Origin: DASXRC01 sp036506495
Lineage (GTDB): Bacteria > Actinomycetota > Actinomycetes > Mycobacteriales > Micromonosporaceae
Direction: 5' to 3'
Assembly (NCBI GenBank): GCA_036506495.1
Contig: DASXRQ010000120.1
Span: 1 to 14,133 of the forward strand
DNA: 14,133 bases
Made by a program: the position numbers and the translations under genes. Position 1 is the stretch's first letter, and every line of letters starts with the position of its first letter. Below, piece after piece: positions 5,066 to 12,900 of this stretch. A model generated the notes under the pieces. That model made no database searches, was not told the DNA's origin, and was given only the letters and a program-made list of their open reading frames with translations.

Positions 5066-6535
5066 TCAGTCGGTACAGACTTGCGCCGGGCCGGGGATCG
5101 TGCGGTCGATCAGGTAGCGGTCGACCACGGCCCGGGTGCAGGGCGAGACGAGGTACGAGGTGTGGCCGTCGCCGAGCCGAGTGAAGACCACGCTGCCGCG
5201 GATCTGTCCGGCGAGGACGTGTGCCCATTTGTAGCTGGTGTTCGCGTCGTGGGTCGCGTTGACGATCAGCACCGGGGGTACCCCGCGCACGTCCAGCGCG
5301 CGCGATGGGTTGGCCGGCGGCACCGGCCAACCGAGGCAGCGGATGACCTGCCAGCTCTGGCTCCCGCCCTGCAGGTGCGGCGCCAGGTAACGACCCAGCT
5401 GGATGCGACGCTGCATGTCGGCGAAGGTGCGCACCTCCAGCGCGTAGTCCTGGCAGCCGACCGCGAGCGCGCCGAAGAAGGGTTCGGTCGTGCTCTGCAG
5501 CGGCCGCATGGCGAAGGCCGACGCATCGCCGGCCAGCGTGTCGCGGATCGCGGCGCCCAGCTGCACCCAGCGGGCGATCGGATCGAACACGGTGGGTTCC
5601 TTGAACTCCAGGTACGACGGGGTGGTCAGGCGGATGTCCTCACCGGTGACCGGATGGTCCGCACCAGACACCGGAATCGGGGAGGCGTCGGCGCGGGCGA
5701 CCATCTCGTCGTAGGCGCGGGCCACGTCCTGCCCGGCCATCGCGCAGGTCGACGTCGTCCGGCACCACTCGGCGAACCGGTTGAACGCGTCCTCGACGGT
5801 GGCAATCTCGTCGGCCAGCAGGCCCACGCTCGACGCGCTGTGGTCCAACGCGGCGTCGAAGACCATTGCCCGGACCCGCCGGGGGAACAGTTCCGCGTAG
5901 TTGGCCCCGATCTGGGTGCCATACGACAGGCCCAGCCAGTTGAACGTCCGCTCGCCGAGTCCGATCCGCACCGCCTCGTGGTCACGGGCGACGCTGACCG
6001 TGTCGACATGGCCGAGCAGCGGCCCGGTCTGCTCCAGGCAGCCCTGGCCGAGTTCCCGGTTCTGCCGGACCATCTGCTCGAACTGTGCCTCGGTGCGGGG
6101 GAACAGGGTGTAGCCGGGCTGTGGGGCCGGGATGCGGCAGGACACCGGGGTGCTGCCGGCGATGCCCCGCGGGTCGACACCGACGATGTCGAAGCGTGAC
6201 ACCAGCTCGGGTGAGAAGATCAGGTCGGCATTGGTGGCGATCTGGACGCCGCCGCCGCCGGGCCCGCCGGGGTTGACGAACAAGGCGCCGATGCGGTGGG
6301 CCGGGTCGGTGGCCCGGTGGCGGGCGAGCGCCAACGTGATCTTCTCGCCTCGTGGCCGGGCCCAGTCCAGCGGGACCCGCAGGGTGCCGCACTGCACCTC
6401 GGGTCTGTCCGGACACTGCTTCCAACTGATCGGGAATGCGCCCTGTCGAGTGTCGGGCGACTCGGCAGCCGACGCGCTCGGCGCGGCCGCGACGACTCCG
6501 ACCATGAGGGCAAGGGCAAGCAGGCGTGTCTTCAC
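5066..6535 (-). CDS. Secreted alpha/beta-hydrolase with Tap-like C-terminus (S33 peptidase type)
   Basis: A 489-residue exported enzyme. The chosen start is GTG at 6533-6535, five bases after GGAGGA. It gives a signal peptide (MKTRLLALALMVGVVAAAPS, cleaved near ASA-AES), whereas longer frames upstream add Arg-rich non-homologous sequence. Seen: the oxyanion segment NPGGPGGGG at residues 88-96, DIVGVDPRGIAGSTPV, the nucleophile elbow GLSYGT with Ser204, a helical cap, then VLIVNATHDANTSY with Asp430 and GDGHTSYL with His458, which completes the triad. Several cysteines (for example CRTTSTC) suggest disulfides outside the cell. Known: this layout fits the actinomycete family of tripeptidyl aminopeptidases such as Streptomyces Tap and SlpD/E, which remove tripeptides from protein N-termini or mature secreted proteins. 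The actual substrate is unproven and an esterase role is possible. It is a single gene with both flanking genes broken. A large inverted repeat lies in its upstream region (6612-6665). Confidence 0.92.
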   Translation of the reverse strand: MKTRLLALALMVGVVAAAPSASAAESPDTRQGAFPISWKQCPDRPEVQCGTLRVPLDWARPRGEKITLALARHRATDPAHRIGALFVNPGGPGGGGVQIATNADLIFSPELVSRFDIVGVDPRGIAGSTPVSCRIPAPQPGYTLFPRTEAQFEQMVRQNRELGQGCLEQTGPLLGHVDTVSVARDHEAVRIGLGERTFNWLGLSYGTQIGANYAELFPRRVRAMVFDAALDHSASSVGLLADEIATVEDAFNRFAEWCRTTSTCAMAGQDVARAYDEMVARADASPIPVSGADHPVTGEDIRLTTPSYLEFKEPTVFDPIARWVQLGAAIRDTLAGDASAFAMRPLQSTTEPFFGALAVGCQDYALEVRTFADMQRRIQLGRYLAPHLQGGSQSWQVIRCLGWPVPPANPSRALDVRGVPPVLIVNATHDANTSYKWAHVLAGQIRGSVVFTRLGDGHTSYLVSPCTRAVVDRYLIDRTIPGPAQVCTD

Positions 6536-6611
6536 GGCATTCCTCCGTGCCAAGAAGGCGTACGAGAACCGAGAGGGCCTACGAGCGCCGCCGGGGTCTC
6601 GGGCGGACTCG

Positions 6612-6665
6612 GCCACCCGCGCCGTTGATCGACGAGACGTCGACAGAGCCGCAACGGCGGGTGGC
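6612..6665. repeat. Nested inverted repeat between the hydrolase and aquaporin fragment
   Basis: GCCACCCGCGCCGTTG (6612-6627) pairs with CAACGGCGGGTGGC (6652-6665) over 14 bases, with two extra bases in the left arm. The 24-base loop contains a second stem, TCGAC (6629-6633) with GTCGA (6639-6643). It sits 77 bases upstream of the minus-strand hydrolase start and 28 bases before the open frame of the aquaporin fragment. It may be an old terminator, a repressor site or the end of a small element; there is no T-run. The rest of 6536-6692 shows no other feature and no clear promoter for the hydrolase. Confidence 0.6.
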
Positions 6666-6692
6666 ATGAATCGAGCACCTTGAGCATGGCCC

Positions 6693-7121
6693 ATGGCGGC
6701 GCCTGCCCGCTACCACGCACGTCTCCAATTTCACGGGGACCCCGACCAGGCCCGACCGATCCGACGACCTGCTACGGCGGCCGCCTGCTTCGAGGCGATC
6801 ATCACCTTCGGTCTGGTGCTGATGGTCCTGAACTTGGCCAACGGTCCCAAGCTCAACGGCCCGTTCGTGCCGCTGGCGGTGGGCGCCTACATCCTGGCCT
6901 GGGGCACCATGGGCGGCCCGTACGAAGGCGCCTCGATGAACCCCGCACGCAGCTTCGGGCCCGACGTCGCTCTGGGAAACCTTTCCAGCTGGTGGGTGTA
7001 CCTGATCGGGCCGGTGGCCGGCGCGGTGCTCGCCGTCGCCGTGGCGTACGTGCTGCGCGGCCCGGCCACCGCCCAGGAAGCCGGAGCCGCCGTGGGAACA
7101 CCCCTCGATCGCGCCACCTGA
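6693..7121 (+). pseudogene. Aquaporin / MIP-family channel, C-terminal half only
   Basis: The open frame from ATG 6693 to TGA 7119-7121 encodes 142 residues, against 230-260 for a full MIP channel. Membrane-channel similarity starts at about 6773: AACFEAIITFGLVLMVLNLA (TM4), VPLAVGAYILAWGT (TM5), the second NPA box in GASMNPARSFGPDVAL, then WWVYLIGPVAGAVLAVAVAY (TM6). The first half, with TM1-3 and the first NPA box, is missing, so the pore cannot form. The first 26 residues (Arg/His-rich, with no membrane segment) do not look like MIP sequence. In another frame the bases at about 6740-6770 read PTRPDRSDDLL, faintly like the linker before TM4, which hints at a frameshift as well as the truncation. 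Known: MIP channels pass water or glycerol through the cell membrane. The gene ends at a strong hairpin (7125-7156). Confidence 0.82.
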
Positions 7122-7124
7122 GCA

Positions 7125-7156
7125 GGGCCCACTTCCCGTGGCGGGAGAGTGGGCCC
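7125..7156. terminator. Strong bidirectional hairpin between convergent genes
   Basis: GGGCCCACT (7125-7133) pairs perfectly with AGTGGGCCC (7148-7156). Inside, TCCCG pairs with CGGGA around a TGG loop with one bulged G, so the stem has about 14 pairs. It lies 3 bases after the aquaporin stop and about 20 bases after the minus-strand permease stop. There is no T-run in either direction, as is usual in high-GC actinomycetes. Its position makes a shared terminator very likely. Confidence 0.8.
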
Positions 7157-7177
7157 CGATCGTGTGTTGCGCGGAAA

Positions 7178-7960
7178 TCACATCGAGCGCTGGTACGTGC
7201 GGAAGGCTCGGGTGGCGAGGAACGCCATCACCATGGCCGCCACCGCCAGCAGTCCGAGGCGGCCGCCGACGAGCGACCAGTTCGGGTCGCCGCTGAGCGC
7301 TTCGCGGCTGGCCACCACGGCCCAGTCCACGGGGTTGAACTTGGCCACCTGCTGTACCCATGCGGGCGAGAGCCGGGTGTCCATGATCCCCGAGGACAGG
7401 AACTGCAGTGGCAGGACGATGAACTGGCTGATGGCGATCAGCGCCTCTTGCTGGCGGACCAGCAGAGCGATCGCGTTGGAGAACGATGCGATGATCATCG
7501 CGATCAGCGCGGCCGCGACCAGCGTGGTGGCGATGCCGATGCCGCCGCCCGGGAAGCGGGCACCGCAGACGTACGCGATCCCGAAGATCACCAGGGTCTG
7601 CAGTACGGTCGTGAACGCCTGGTAGGTCATCGTCCCGGCGATCATCGAGCCGCGGCGGACCGGGGAGGCGAGCAGCCGGTCCATCACTCCGCGGTTCATG
7701 TCCTCGATGTAGACGGTGCCGGACCAGCCGCTGTTGAACAACGCGGTCATGATGATCACGCCGGGGGTGATGAACTCCAGGTACGAACCGGTGGCCGCGA
7801 ACCCGGGGATCTCGATCACGTTCTTGAACAGCTGGCCGAACAGCAGCAGCCAGATGACCGGCTGAATCAGCAGGAACCCGAAGTACGCCGGCTGCCGGCT
7901 GAGCGTGCGCAGCAGCCGTGCGGTCAGAAAACCGGACTGGGCGATCGACTGGGTGGTCAC
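7178..7960 (-). CDS. ABC-2 type exporter permease (DrrB-like)
   Basis: A 260-residue integral membrane protein. The start is GTG at 7958-7960, overlapping the ATPase stop (GTGA) and preceded by AAGGAGG. Six membrane segments are visible: GFLLIQPVIWLLLFGQLF, FITPGVIIMTALFNS, TVLQTLVIFGIAYVCGA, ATTLVAAALIAMIIASF, LIAISQFIVLPLQFLSSGIM and LGLLAVAAMVMAFLATRAF. Conserved ABC-2 marks include the loop NRGVMDRLLASPVRRGSMI after TM2, and KFNPVDWAVVASREAL before TM6. Known: DrrB-type permeases pair with a DrrA-type ATPase and export hydrophobic drugs, antibiotics or lipids. The neighbouring ATPase and the PadR repressor two genes upstream suggest an inducible efflux pump for a small toxic compound. The substrate cannot be read from sequence. 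It is intact, with a normal length for the family. Confidence 0.93.
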   Translation of the reverse strand: MTTQSIAQSGFLTARLLRTLSRQPAYFGFLLIQPVIWLLLFGQLFKNVIEIPGFAATGSYLEFITPGVIIMTALFNSGWSGTVYIEDMNRGVMDRLLASPVRRGSMIAGTMTYQAFTTVLQTLVIFGIAYVCGARFPGGGIGIATTLVAAALIAMIIASFSNAIALLVRQQEALIAISQFIVLPLQFLSSGIMDTRLSPAWVQQVAKFNPVDWAVVASREALSGDPNWSLVGGRLGLLAVAAMVMAFLATRAFRTYQRSM

Positions 7961-8982
7961 TTGCCGTCCTCCTTGAATACCCGTCCGACGTGGCTGAGGT
8001 AGACGTCGTCCAGGGACGGGCGGGCCACCGTCACCGAGGCGACGGTGACCCCGGCGTCGTCGAGCGTGGCGAGCACGGCGGGTACGGCGGCGGCGCCGTG
8101 GTCGGCGCGGGCGATGAGACTCGCGCCCTCGACCGTCGGACGGGACAGGCCGCCACGCGCCTCGAGAACTGCCGTGGCTCGGCCGGCGTCCGCCTTGTCC
8201 GCGAGCTCGACGTGTACCCGGTCCCCGCGCAGCGCGCTCTTCAGCTCGTCCGGCGATCCCTCGACCACGATCCGGCCGTGGTCGACGATCGCGAGTCGGT
8301 CGGCGAGCCGGTCGGCCTCCTCCAGGTAGTGCGTGGTGAGCAGCACCGTGGTCGGCTCCGCCCCGTCGCCCGAGGCGAGCCGCTCAATCTCGGCCCACAT
8401 CTCGGCCCGCGCCTCCGGGTCCAGGCCGGTGGTCGGCTCGTCCAGGAAGAGTACGGCAGGGCGGTGCATCAGCCCGATCGCCACATCGAGCTTGCGGGCC
8501 ATGCCGCCGGAGTAGGTGCGCGCGAGGCGGTTCCCGGCATCGGCCAGCCGGAACCGGTCGAGCAGCTGATCGGCGCGCCGGCGGGCGTCCCGTCCGGACA
8601 TGCCCTGCAGCCGGCCGGCGAGCACAAGGTTCTCCCGGCCGGTCGCCATCGGGTCGCTCGACGACTTCTGCGACACCAGTCCGATCACGCGGCGTACCTG
8701 CTCCGCGCGGCGGGTGACGTCCAGCCCCGCGACTTCGGCGTGACCGGAGTCGGGGCGCGACAGCGTCGTGAGGATCCTGACGGTGGTGGACTTGCCGGCG
8801 CCGTTCGGGCCGAGGAGGCCGAAGACGGTGCCGGCCGCGACCTCGACGGAGAGGTGGTCGAGCGCGCGGATCGGCGGCTTGCCGGGGTACGTCTTGACCA
8901 GGTCGACCGCGCGCAACGCTACGGCGGGCGACGCGGTCAGCGGCGCTGGAAGGCGCCAGGGATCTGTAGTGGTGGTGGGCAT
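7957..8982 (-). CDS. ABC transporter ATP-binding protein (DrrA-like)
   Basis: A 341-residue cytoplasmic ATPase. The start is ATG at 8980-8982, with GGGAG eight bases upstream; a longer frame up to 9138 would run through the padR terminator hairpin and is not accepted. Motifs (residue numbers): Walker A GPNGAGKST 58-66, Q-loop Gln105 in GLVSQ, signature YSGGM 157-161, Walker B LFLDEP 178-183, D-loop TGLD, H-loop His218 in TTHYLEEAD. The C-terminal 100 residues are the accessory domain of drug-exporting DrrA proteins, ending in the family's PSLDDVYL motif. It overlaps the permease gene by four bases, so the two proteins are made together and form one efflux complex. The promoter should lie in 8983-9075, where I find no clear -35/-10 pair and no copy of the PadR box, so PadR control of this pair is inferred from neighbourhood only. 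Confidence 0.94.
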   Translation of the reverse strand: MPTTTTDPWRLPAPLTASPAVALRAVDLVKTYPGKPPIRALDHLSVEVAAGTVFGLLGPNGAGKSTTVRILTTLSRPDSGHAEVAGLDVTRRAEQVRRVIGLVSQKSSSDPMATGRENLVLAGRLQGMSGRDARRRADQLLDRFRLADAGNRLARTYSGGMARKLDVAIGLMHRPAVLFLDEPTTGLDPEARAEMWAEIERLASGDGAEPTTVLLTTHYLEEADRLADRLAIVDHGRIVVEGSPDELKSALRGDRVHVELADKADAGRATAVLEARGGLSRPTVEGASLIARADHGAAAVPAVLATLDDAGVTVASVTVARPSLDDVYLSHVGRVFKEDGK

Positions 8983-9075
8983 GGATCGACTCCCTGTGTG
9001 GGTGAGAGAGCCGGAACCGCGGGCGCCGTATCGTGTAACTGCGCCGGGGACGACCGCGGTCGGCTCCGGGTGGAA

Positions 9076-9105
9076 CCCGGCCGGGTGTTGCAGCACCCGG
9101 CCGGG
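9076..9105 (-). terminator. 12-bp hairpin between padR and the exporter genes
   Basis: CCCGGCCGGGTG (9076-9087) pairs perfectly with CACCCGGCCGGG (9094-9105) around a 6-base loop. It starts 33 bases after the padR stop and ends 94 bases before the ATPase start, in the same transcription direction. It probably ends or attenuates the padR transcript, so the exporter pair may have its own promoter or receive partial read-through. There is no T-run. Confidence 0.7.
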
Positions 9106-9137
9106 GGCTTCATTGATCGGCGACCGCGCCGATCGCA

Positions 9138-9818
9138 CTACTCACGTGGCACTAGCGCGCGCCCCTCCTCTCCGAGGTGGCGTACCGGATCGGCGAAGAT
9201 CTCCTCCATCGACAATCCCTCGGCGCGCAGCTCGTGCACCCGCGCCCACGCCTTGACACCGGGAAACGCCCCGCTCCGGAGGTCGGCGACCAGCTTCTCG
9301 ATGAAGGCCAGCTCGGCGGCGAGCATGTGCCGCCGGTACAGGCTCTCGACCAGGAACAGGTCCACCAGCCCCTGCGCGCGGGCCTGCTCGTGCATCGCAT
9401 CGACGGCGCCCAGCTCGACCTTGAGCCGATCGGCCCGGATGCCGAGCAGCCGCGCGACGACATCCGGCGGCAGCCCGGGCATGAGCGCGAGCCCGGCCTC
9501 CAGCGACAGGTACTCCTTGACCGGCGTGGAGAGCAGTTCGGCCAGCCAGTCCTCGAACTCGTCGATCCCGGCCTGGGTAATCGCATACACCGTGCGCTCG
9601 GGGCGCTTGCCCGCCCGCTCGGTCTCCCGCGCCTCGATCAGTCGGTGCCGTTGCAGCGCCTCCACGACCGAGTAGAGCGAGCCGTAGTTGAGCTTGATGC
9701 TCTGCTCCTTGCCGCGCTCGCGCAGCGTGGAGGAGATCTCGTACGGGTGCATCGGCCGTTCGGCAAGGCAGCTCAGCACCGCCAGCGCCAGGGGGTTGTT
9801 CACCCTGCGTCGTGACAT
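9138..9818 (-). CDS. PadR-family transcriptional repressor
   Basis: A 226-residue DNA-binding protein. ATG 9816-9818 is preferred over TTG 9824 because AAGGG lies about 6 bases upstream of it and the protein then begins MSRRRVNNPLALAVLSCLAE. The N-terminal winged helix covers about residues 8-90: PLALAVLSCLAERPMHPYEI, SIKLNYGSLYSVVEALQRHR (recognition helix), LIEARETERAGKRPERTVYA, then ITQAGIDEFEDWL, the usual PadR signature. The longer helical C-terminal half (residues 100-226) is typical of the larger PadR subfamily and makes the dimer. Known: PadR proteins repress nearby efflux or detoxification genes and are released by phenolic or drug-like ligands. Upstream lies a PadR-type box (9838-9859) that covers the predicted -10 of this gene, so it likely represses itself. 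The DrrAB-type exporter follows downstream on the same strand, and an AfsR-like regulator is divergent. Confidence 0.94.
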   Translation of the reverse strand: MSRRRVNNPLALAVLSCLAERPMHPYEISSTLRERGKEQSIKLNYGSLYSVVEALQRHRLIEARETERAGKRPERTVYAITQAGIDEFEDWLAELLSTPVKEYLSLEAGLALMPGLPPDVVARLLGIRADRLKVELGAVDAMHEQARAQGLVDLFLVESLYRRHMLAAELAFIEKLVADLRSGAFPGVKAWARVHELRAEGLSMEEIFADPVRHLGEEGRALVPRE

Positions 9819-9837
9819 CGCCAACCCTTCGTTCGCC

Positions 9838-9859
9838 GAATACTCTGCTCAGAGTATTC
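9838..9859. promoter_or_regulatory. PadR-type operator (ATACT-N8-AGTAT)
   Basis: GAATACTCTG (9838-9847), two bases CT, then CAGAGTATTC (9850-9859) make a perfect 22-base palindrome. Its core, ATACT-N8-AGTAT, has the spacing of known PadR operators. It lies 20 bases upstream of the padR start codon and includes the predicted padR -10 hexamer, which is the place for simple autorepression. The palindrome is seen; the binding protein is inferred from the adjacent gene. Confidence 0.75.
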
Positions 9860-9881
9860 CGGCCAGGTTACTTGACGTCAA
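9853..9881 (-). promoter_or_regulatory. Predicted padR promoter (TTGACG-17-AATACT)
   Basis: On the minus strand TTGACG (9881 to 9876) and AATACT (9858 to 9853) are separated by 17 bases. They match the housekeeping consensus at 5/6 and 4/6. The start point would be near 9846, giving a leader of about 28 bases before ATG 9818. The -10 lies inside the PadR operator. Confidence 0.6.
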
Positions 9882-9883
9882 GT
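9870..9883. promoter_or_regulatory. 14-bp palindrome holding back-to-back -35 hexamers
   Basis: ACTTGACGTCAAGT is a perfect palindrome, so TTGACG is present on both strands: at 9876-9881 (minus) for padR and at 9872-9877 (plus) for the divergent AfsR-like gene. On the plus strand, 17 bases further, TGAATA (9895-9900) is a poor -10 candidate. A factor binding here could affect both genes at once. It could be a second regulator site or just a symmetric promoter element. Confidence 0.5.
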
Positions 9884-9947
9884 CGGTTGGGGACTGAATA
9901 CCGGCGCGGGCGGAAAGTCGTTGGCGAGGCAGGGCAGAATCGACAGC

Positions 9948-12900
9948 GTGGACATCGCGGTGCTCGGGCCGTTGGAGCTGCGCGCCGGCACCGGTGAGAC
10001 GGTGCCGATCGCGGGCGCCCGGCTGCGTACGCTGCTGATCCTGCTCGCGCTGGACGCGAACCGCGTGGTATCCGCGGACCGGTTGATCGACGGCGTCTGG
10101 GGCGATGAACCACCCGCCGCCGCCGGCAACGCCCTTCAGGCCCTCGTCTCCCGGTTGCGCCGGGCCGCGCCCGACCTCGTCATCGAGGCCGCACCGGCGG
10201 GCTACCGGCTGGCCATCGAGCGAGACCGGGTGGACGCGCACCGCTTCACCCGGCTGGCCGGGGACCCCGCGTCCGTCGCGGAGGCCCTGGCGCTGTGGCG
10301 CGGTCCGCTCGACTTCCCGGACGTGGCCAGCGCCGCGGCGATCCGGCTGGAGGAGCAGTGGCTGACCGCGCAGCAGCACCGGATCGCGGCCGACCTGCGG
10401 CGTGGCGGAGGCGCCGAGCTGGTGCCCGAGCTCGAGGAGCTGGTCGCCGCCCACCCGCTGCACGAGCCGTTCGCCGCGCTACTGATGCGGGCGTTGGCCG
10501 CGGCCGGCCGGCCCGGGCGCGCGCTCGAGGTGTTCGAACGCACCCGGACGCGGCTTGCCGACACGCTCGGCACCGATCCGTCGCCGGAGCTCGCACAGCT
10601 GCATCTAGAGCTGCTCCGGGCTGAGCCCGCGCTACGGCCGCGCGGGAACCTGCCGGCGGAGGTGAGCAGCTTCGTCGGCCGGGACGCCGACGTGCGGGGG
10701 GTCCGCGACCTGATCGGGCGGCATCGGCTGGTCACGCTGACCGGGCCGGGCGGCAGCGGCAAGACCCGGCTCTCCGTCGAGGTGGGCGGCACGCTGGAGA
10801 CTGCCCTGCCGGACGGCGTGTGGCGCGTGGAGCTCGCGCCGGTCACCGACCCGGCCGAGGTGCCGCAGGCGATCCTGACCGCGCTCGGGCTGCGCAGTCA
10901 GGTCCTGCTAGCCCGATCCACGAAGATCGGCCAGCTCGAATCGCCGGTGGAATCGCTGGATCCGGTGGTGCGGCTGAGCGATGCGATGGCCGGCAAGGAG
11001 CTGCTGCTCATCCTGGACAACTGCGAGCACCTCGTCGCCGCGGCCGCCGAGGTCGCCGACACGTTGCTGCGGACCGCGCCGCGGCTGCGGCTGCTCGCCA
11101 CCAGCCGAGAACCGCTCGGCATTCCGGGCGAGCAGCTGTGGCCGGTCGAGCCGCTGGCGCTCCCGCCGGACGGCGCGGACCCGGTCGTTGCGGCCGGTTA
11201 CCCGGCCGTACGCCTCCTGCTGGATCGGGCCGCGGGCCTTTCGCTGGACACCCGGAACACCGAGCCGATCGTGCGGATCTGCCGCGCCCTGGACGGGATG
11301 CCGCTCGCCATCGAACTCGCCGCCGCCCGCCTGCGTACGCTGCCGGTGGACGTGCTCGCCGACCGCCTCGCCGACCGGTTCCGGTTGCTGACCGGCGGCA
11401 GCCGGACGGCGCTGCCGCGGCACCAGACGCTGCGCGCCGTCGTGGATTGGAGCTGGGACCTGCTGTCCGAGCCCGAGCGCGCCCTGTGGCGCAGGTTCGC
11501 GGTCTTCCACGGCAGCGCCGACGTGACCGCGGTCGAACTGGTCTGCGACGCCGACATCGACCTGCTCGGCGCGCTGGTCGACAAGTCGCTGCTGGTCCTG
11601 GCCGGCAGCCGCTACCGGATGCTCGAGACCATCCGGGAGTACGGTCTCGAACGGCTTGCCGAAGCGGGCGAGACGGAGCGGATGCGCGTCGCGCAGGCCC
11701 GGTACCTGCTCGCGCTCGCCACCGAGGCCGAGCCGCGCCTGCGCCGCGCCGACCAGCTGATCTGGTTGCGGCGCCTCAGCGACGAGCACGACAACCTGCA
11801 CGCCGCGATCCGTGCCGCCATCGACGCCGGCGACGCCGCCACCGCGGTCGGGCTCACCGCGAGGCTGGGCTGGTACTGGTGGCTGCGCGGGCACCGGGCC
11901 GAGGGCCTGGCCGTGGCCCGGGATGTGCTCGCCATGGCCGGCGACGAGCCGTCCGAGGACCTCGCCCTGGCCTACATGTTCGCGGCCCTCAACGGGCTCG
12001 AGGGCGGCGCGGACATGAACGAGGTGAAGTCCTGGTTCCAGCAGGGCGAGCGGCTGGGTGCCGGCCCAGATGCCGAGCATCCGGCGCTGCGCCTGATGCG
12101 GCCGGTCGCGACGATGTTCCTCTCAGATGGTGACGAAGCAACGTTCGACCTGGTCCAGCCGCTGTTCGATGATCCAGACCCGTGGCTGCGCGCGGTCGCG
12201 AAGATGATCACCGCCCAGATCCGGCTCAACTTCGGGCACAGCGCGGCGGTGGCCGAGACGGAGATGCGCGACGCGCTCGAGGGGTTCCGGGCTATTGGCG
12301 AGCGCTGGGGCGTCGGTTTCGCGCTCAGCTTCCTGAGCGACCTGGCCGCAGCACGGGGCGACTTCGCGCAGGCCGTGACCTGGCAGCGGGAGGCGATCGC
12401 GTTGGTCCGCGAGGTGGGGGTCCACGAGGACATGCCGCAGTTCGAGGCCAAGCTGGCACACCAGCTGTGGCTGGCCGGCGACCGGGCCGAGGCGCGCCGG
12501 GTGCTCAAGCAGTCCCGCGAGTCGGCTGAGGACGTCGGCATGCCCGAGGTGCTGGCGTCCGTCGAGTACGGGTCCGCCATGATCGCCCGCGAGGAGGGCG
12601 CGCTCGGGGAGGCCCGCGAACGGATCGGCCGGGCGATGACGCTGATCGAGACCGCCTCGGTCGCGCCGCAGTTCCGGGCGATGATCCGCTCGACGCAAGG
12701 ACTGATCGAGGGGTCCGCCGGCGACCTGGCGACGTCGCGCCGGCGCCACGCCCAGGCGATCGAGATCGCCGTCGAGTCCAAGGACTCCCCCATTATCGCG
12801 TTGACTCTGGTCGGCGCGGCCGACCTGGCGCTGCGTAGCGGGGACCCGGCCGAGGCCGCCCGGCTGCTGGGTGCGTCGGTCGCGGTGCGCGGCTCGGTGG

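Noticed and set aside
8983..9075. A second PadR box or clear promoter before the DrrA-like gene
   Set aside because: No ATACT-N8-AGTAT match and no well-spaced -35/-10 pair is visible; GACCGCGGTC at 9052-9061 is a palindrome but does not resemble the padR box.
7918..9675. Long plus-strand open frame opposite the ATPase and padR genes (585 codons)
   Set aside because: It has no recognisable family, the composition is typical of an antisense frame, and both underlying minus-strand genes have complete motifs and ribosome-binding sites.
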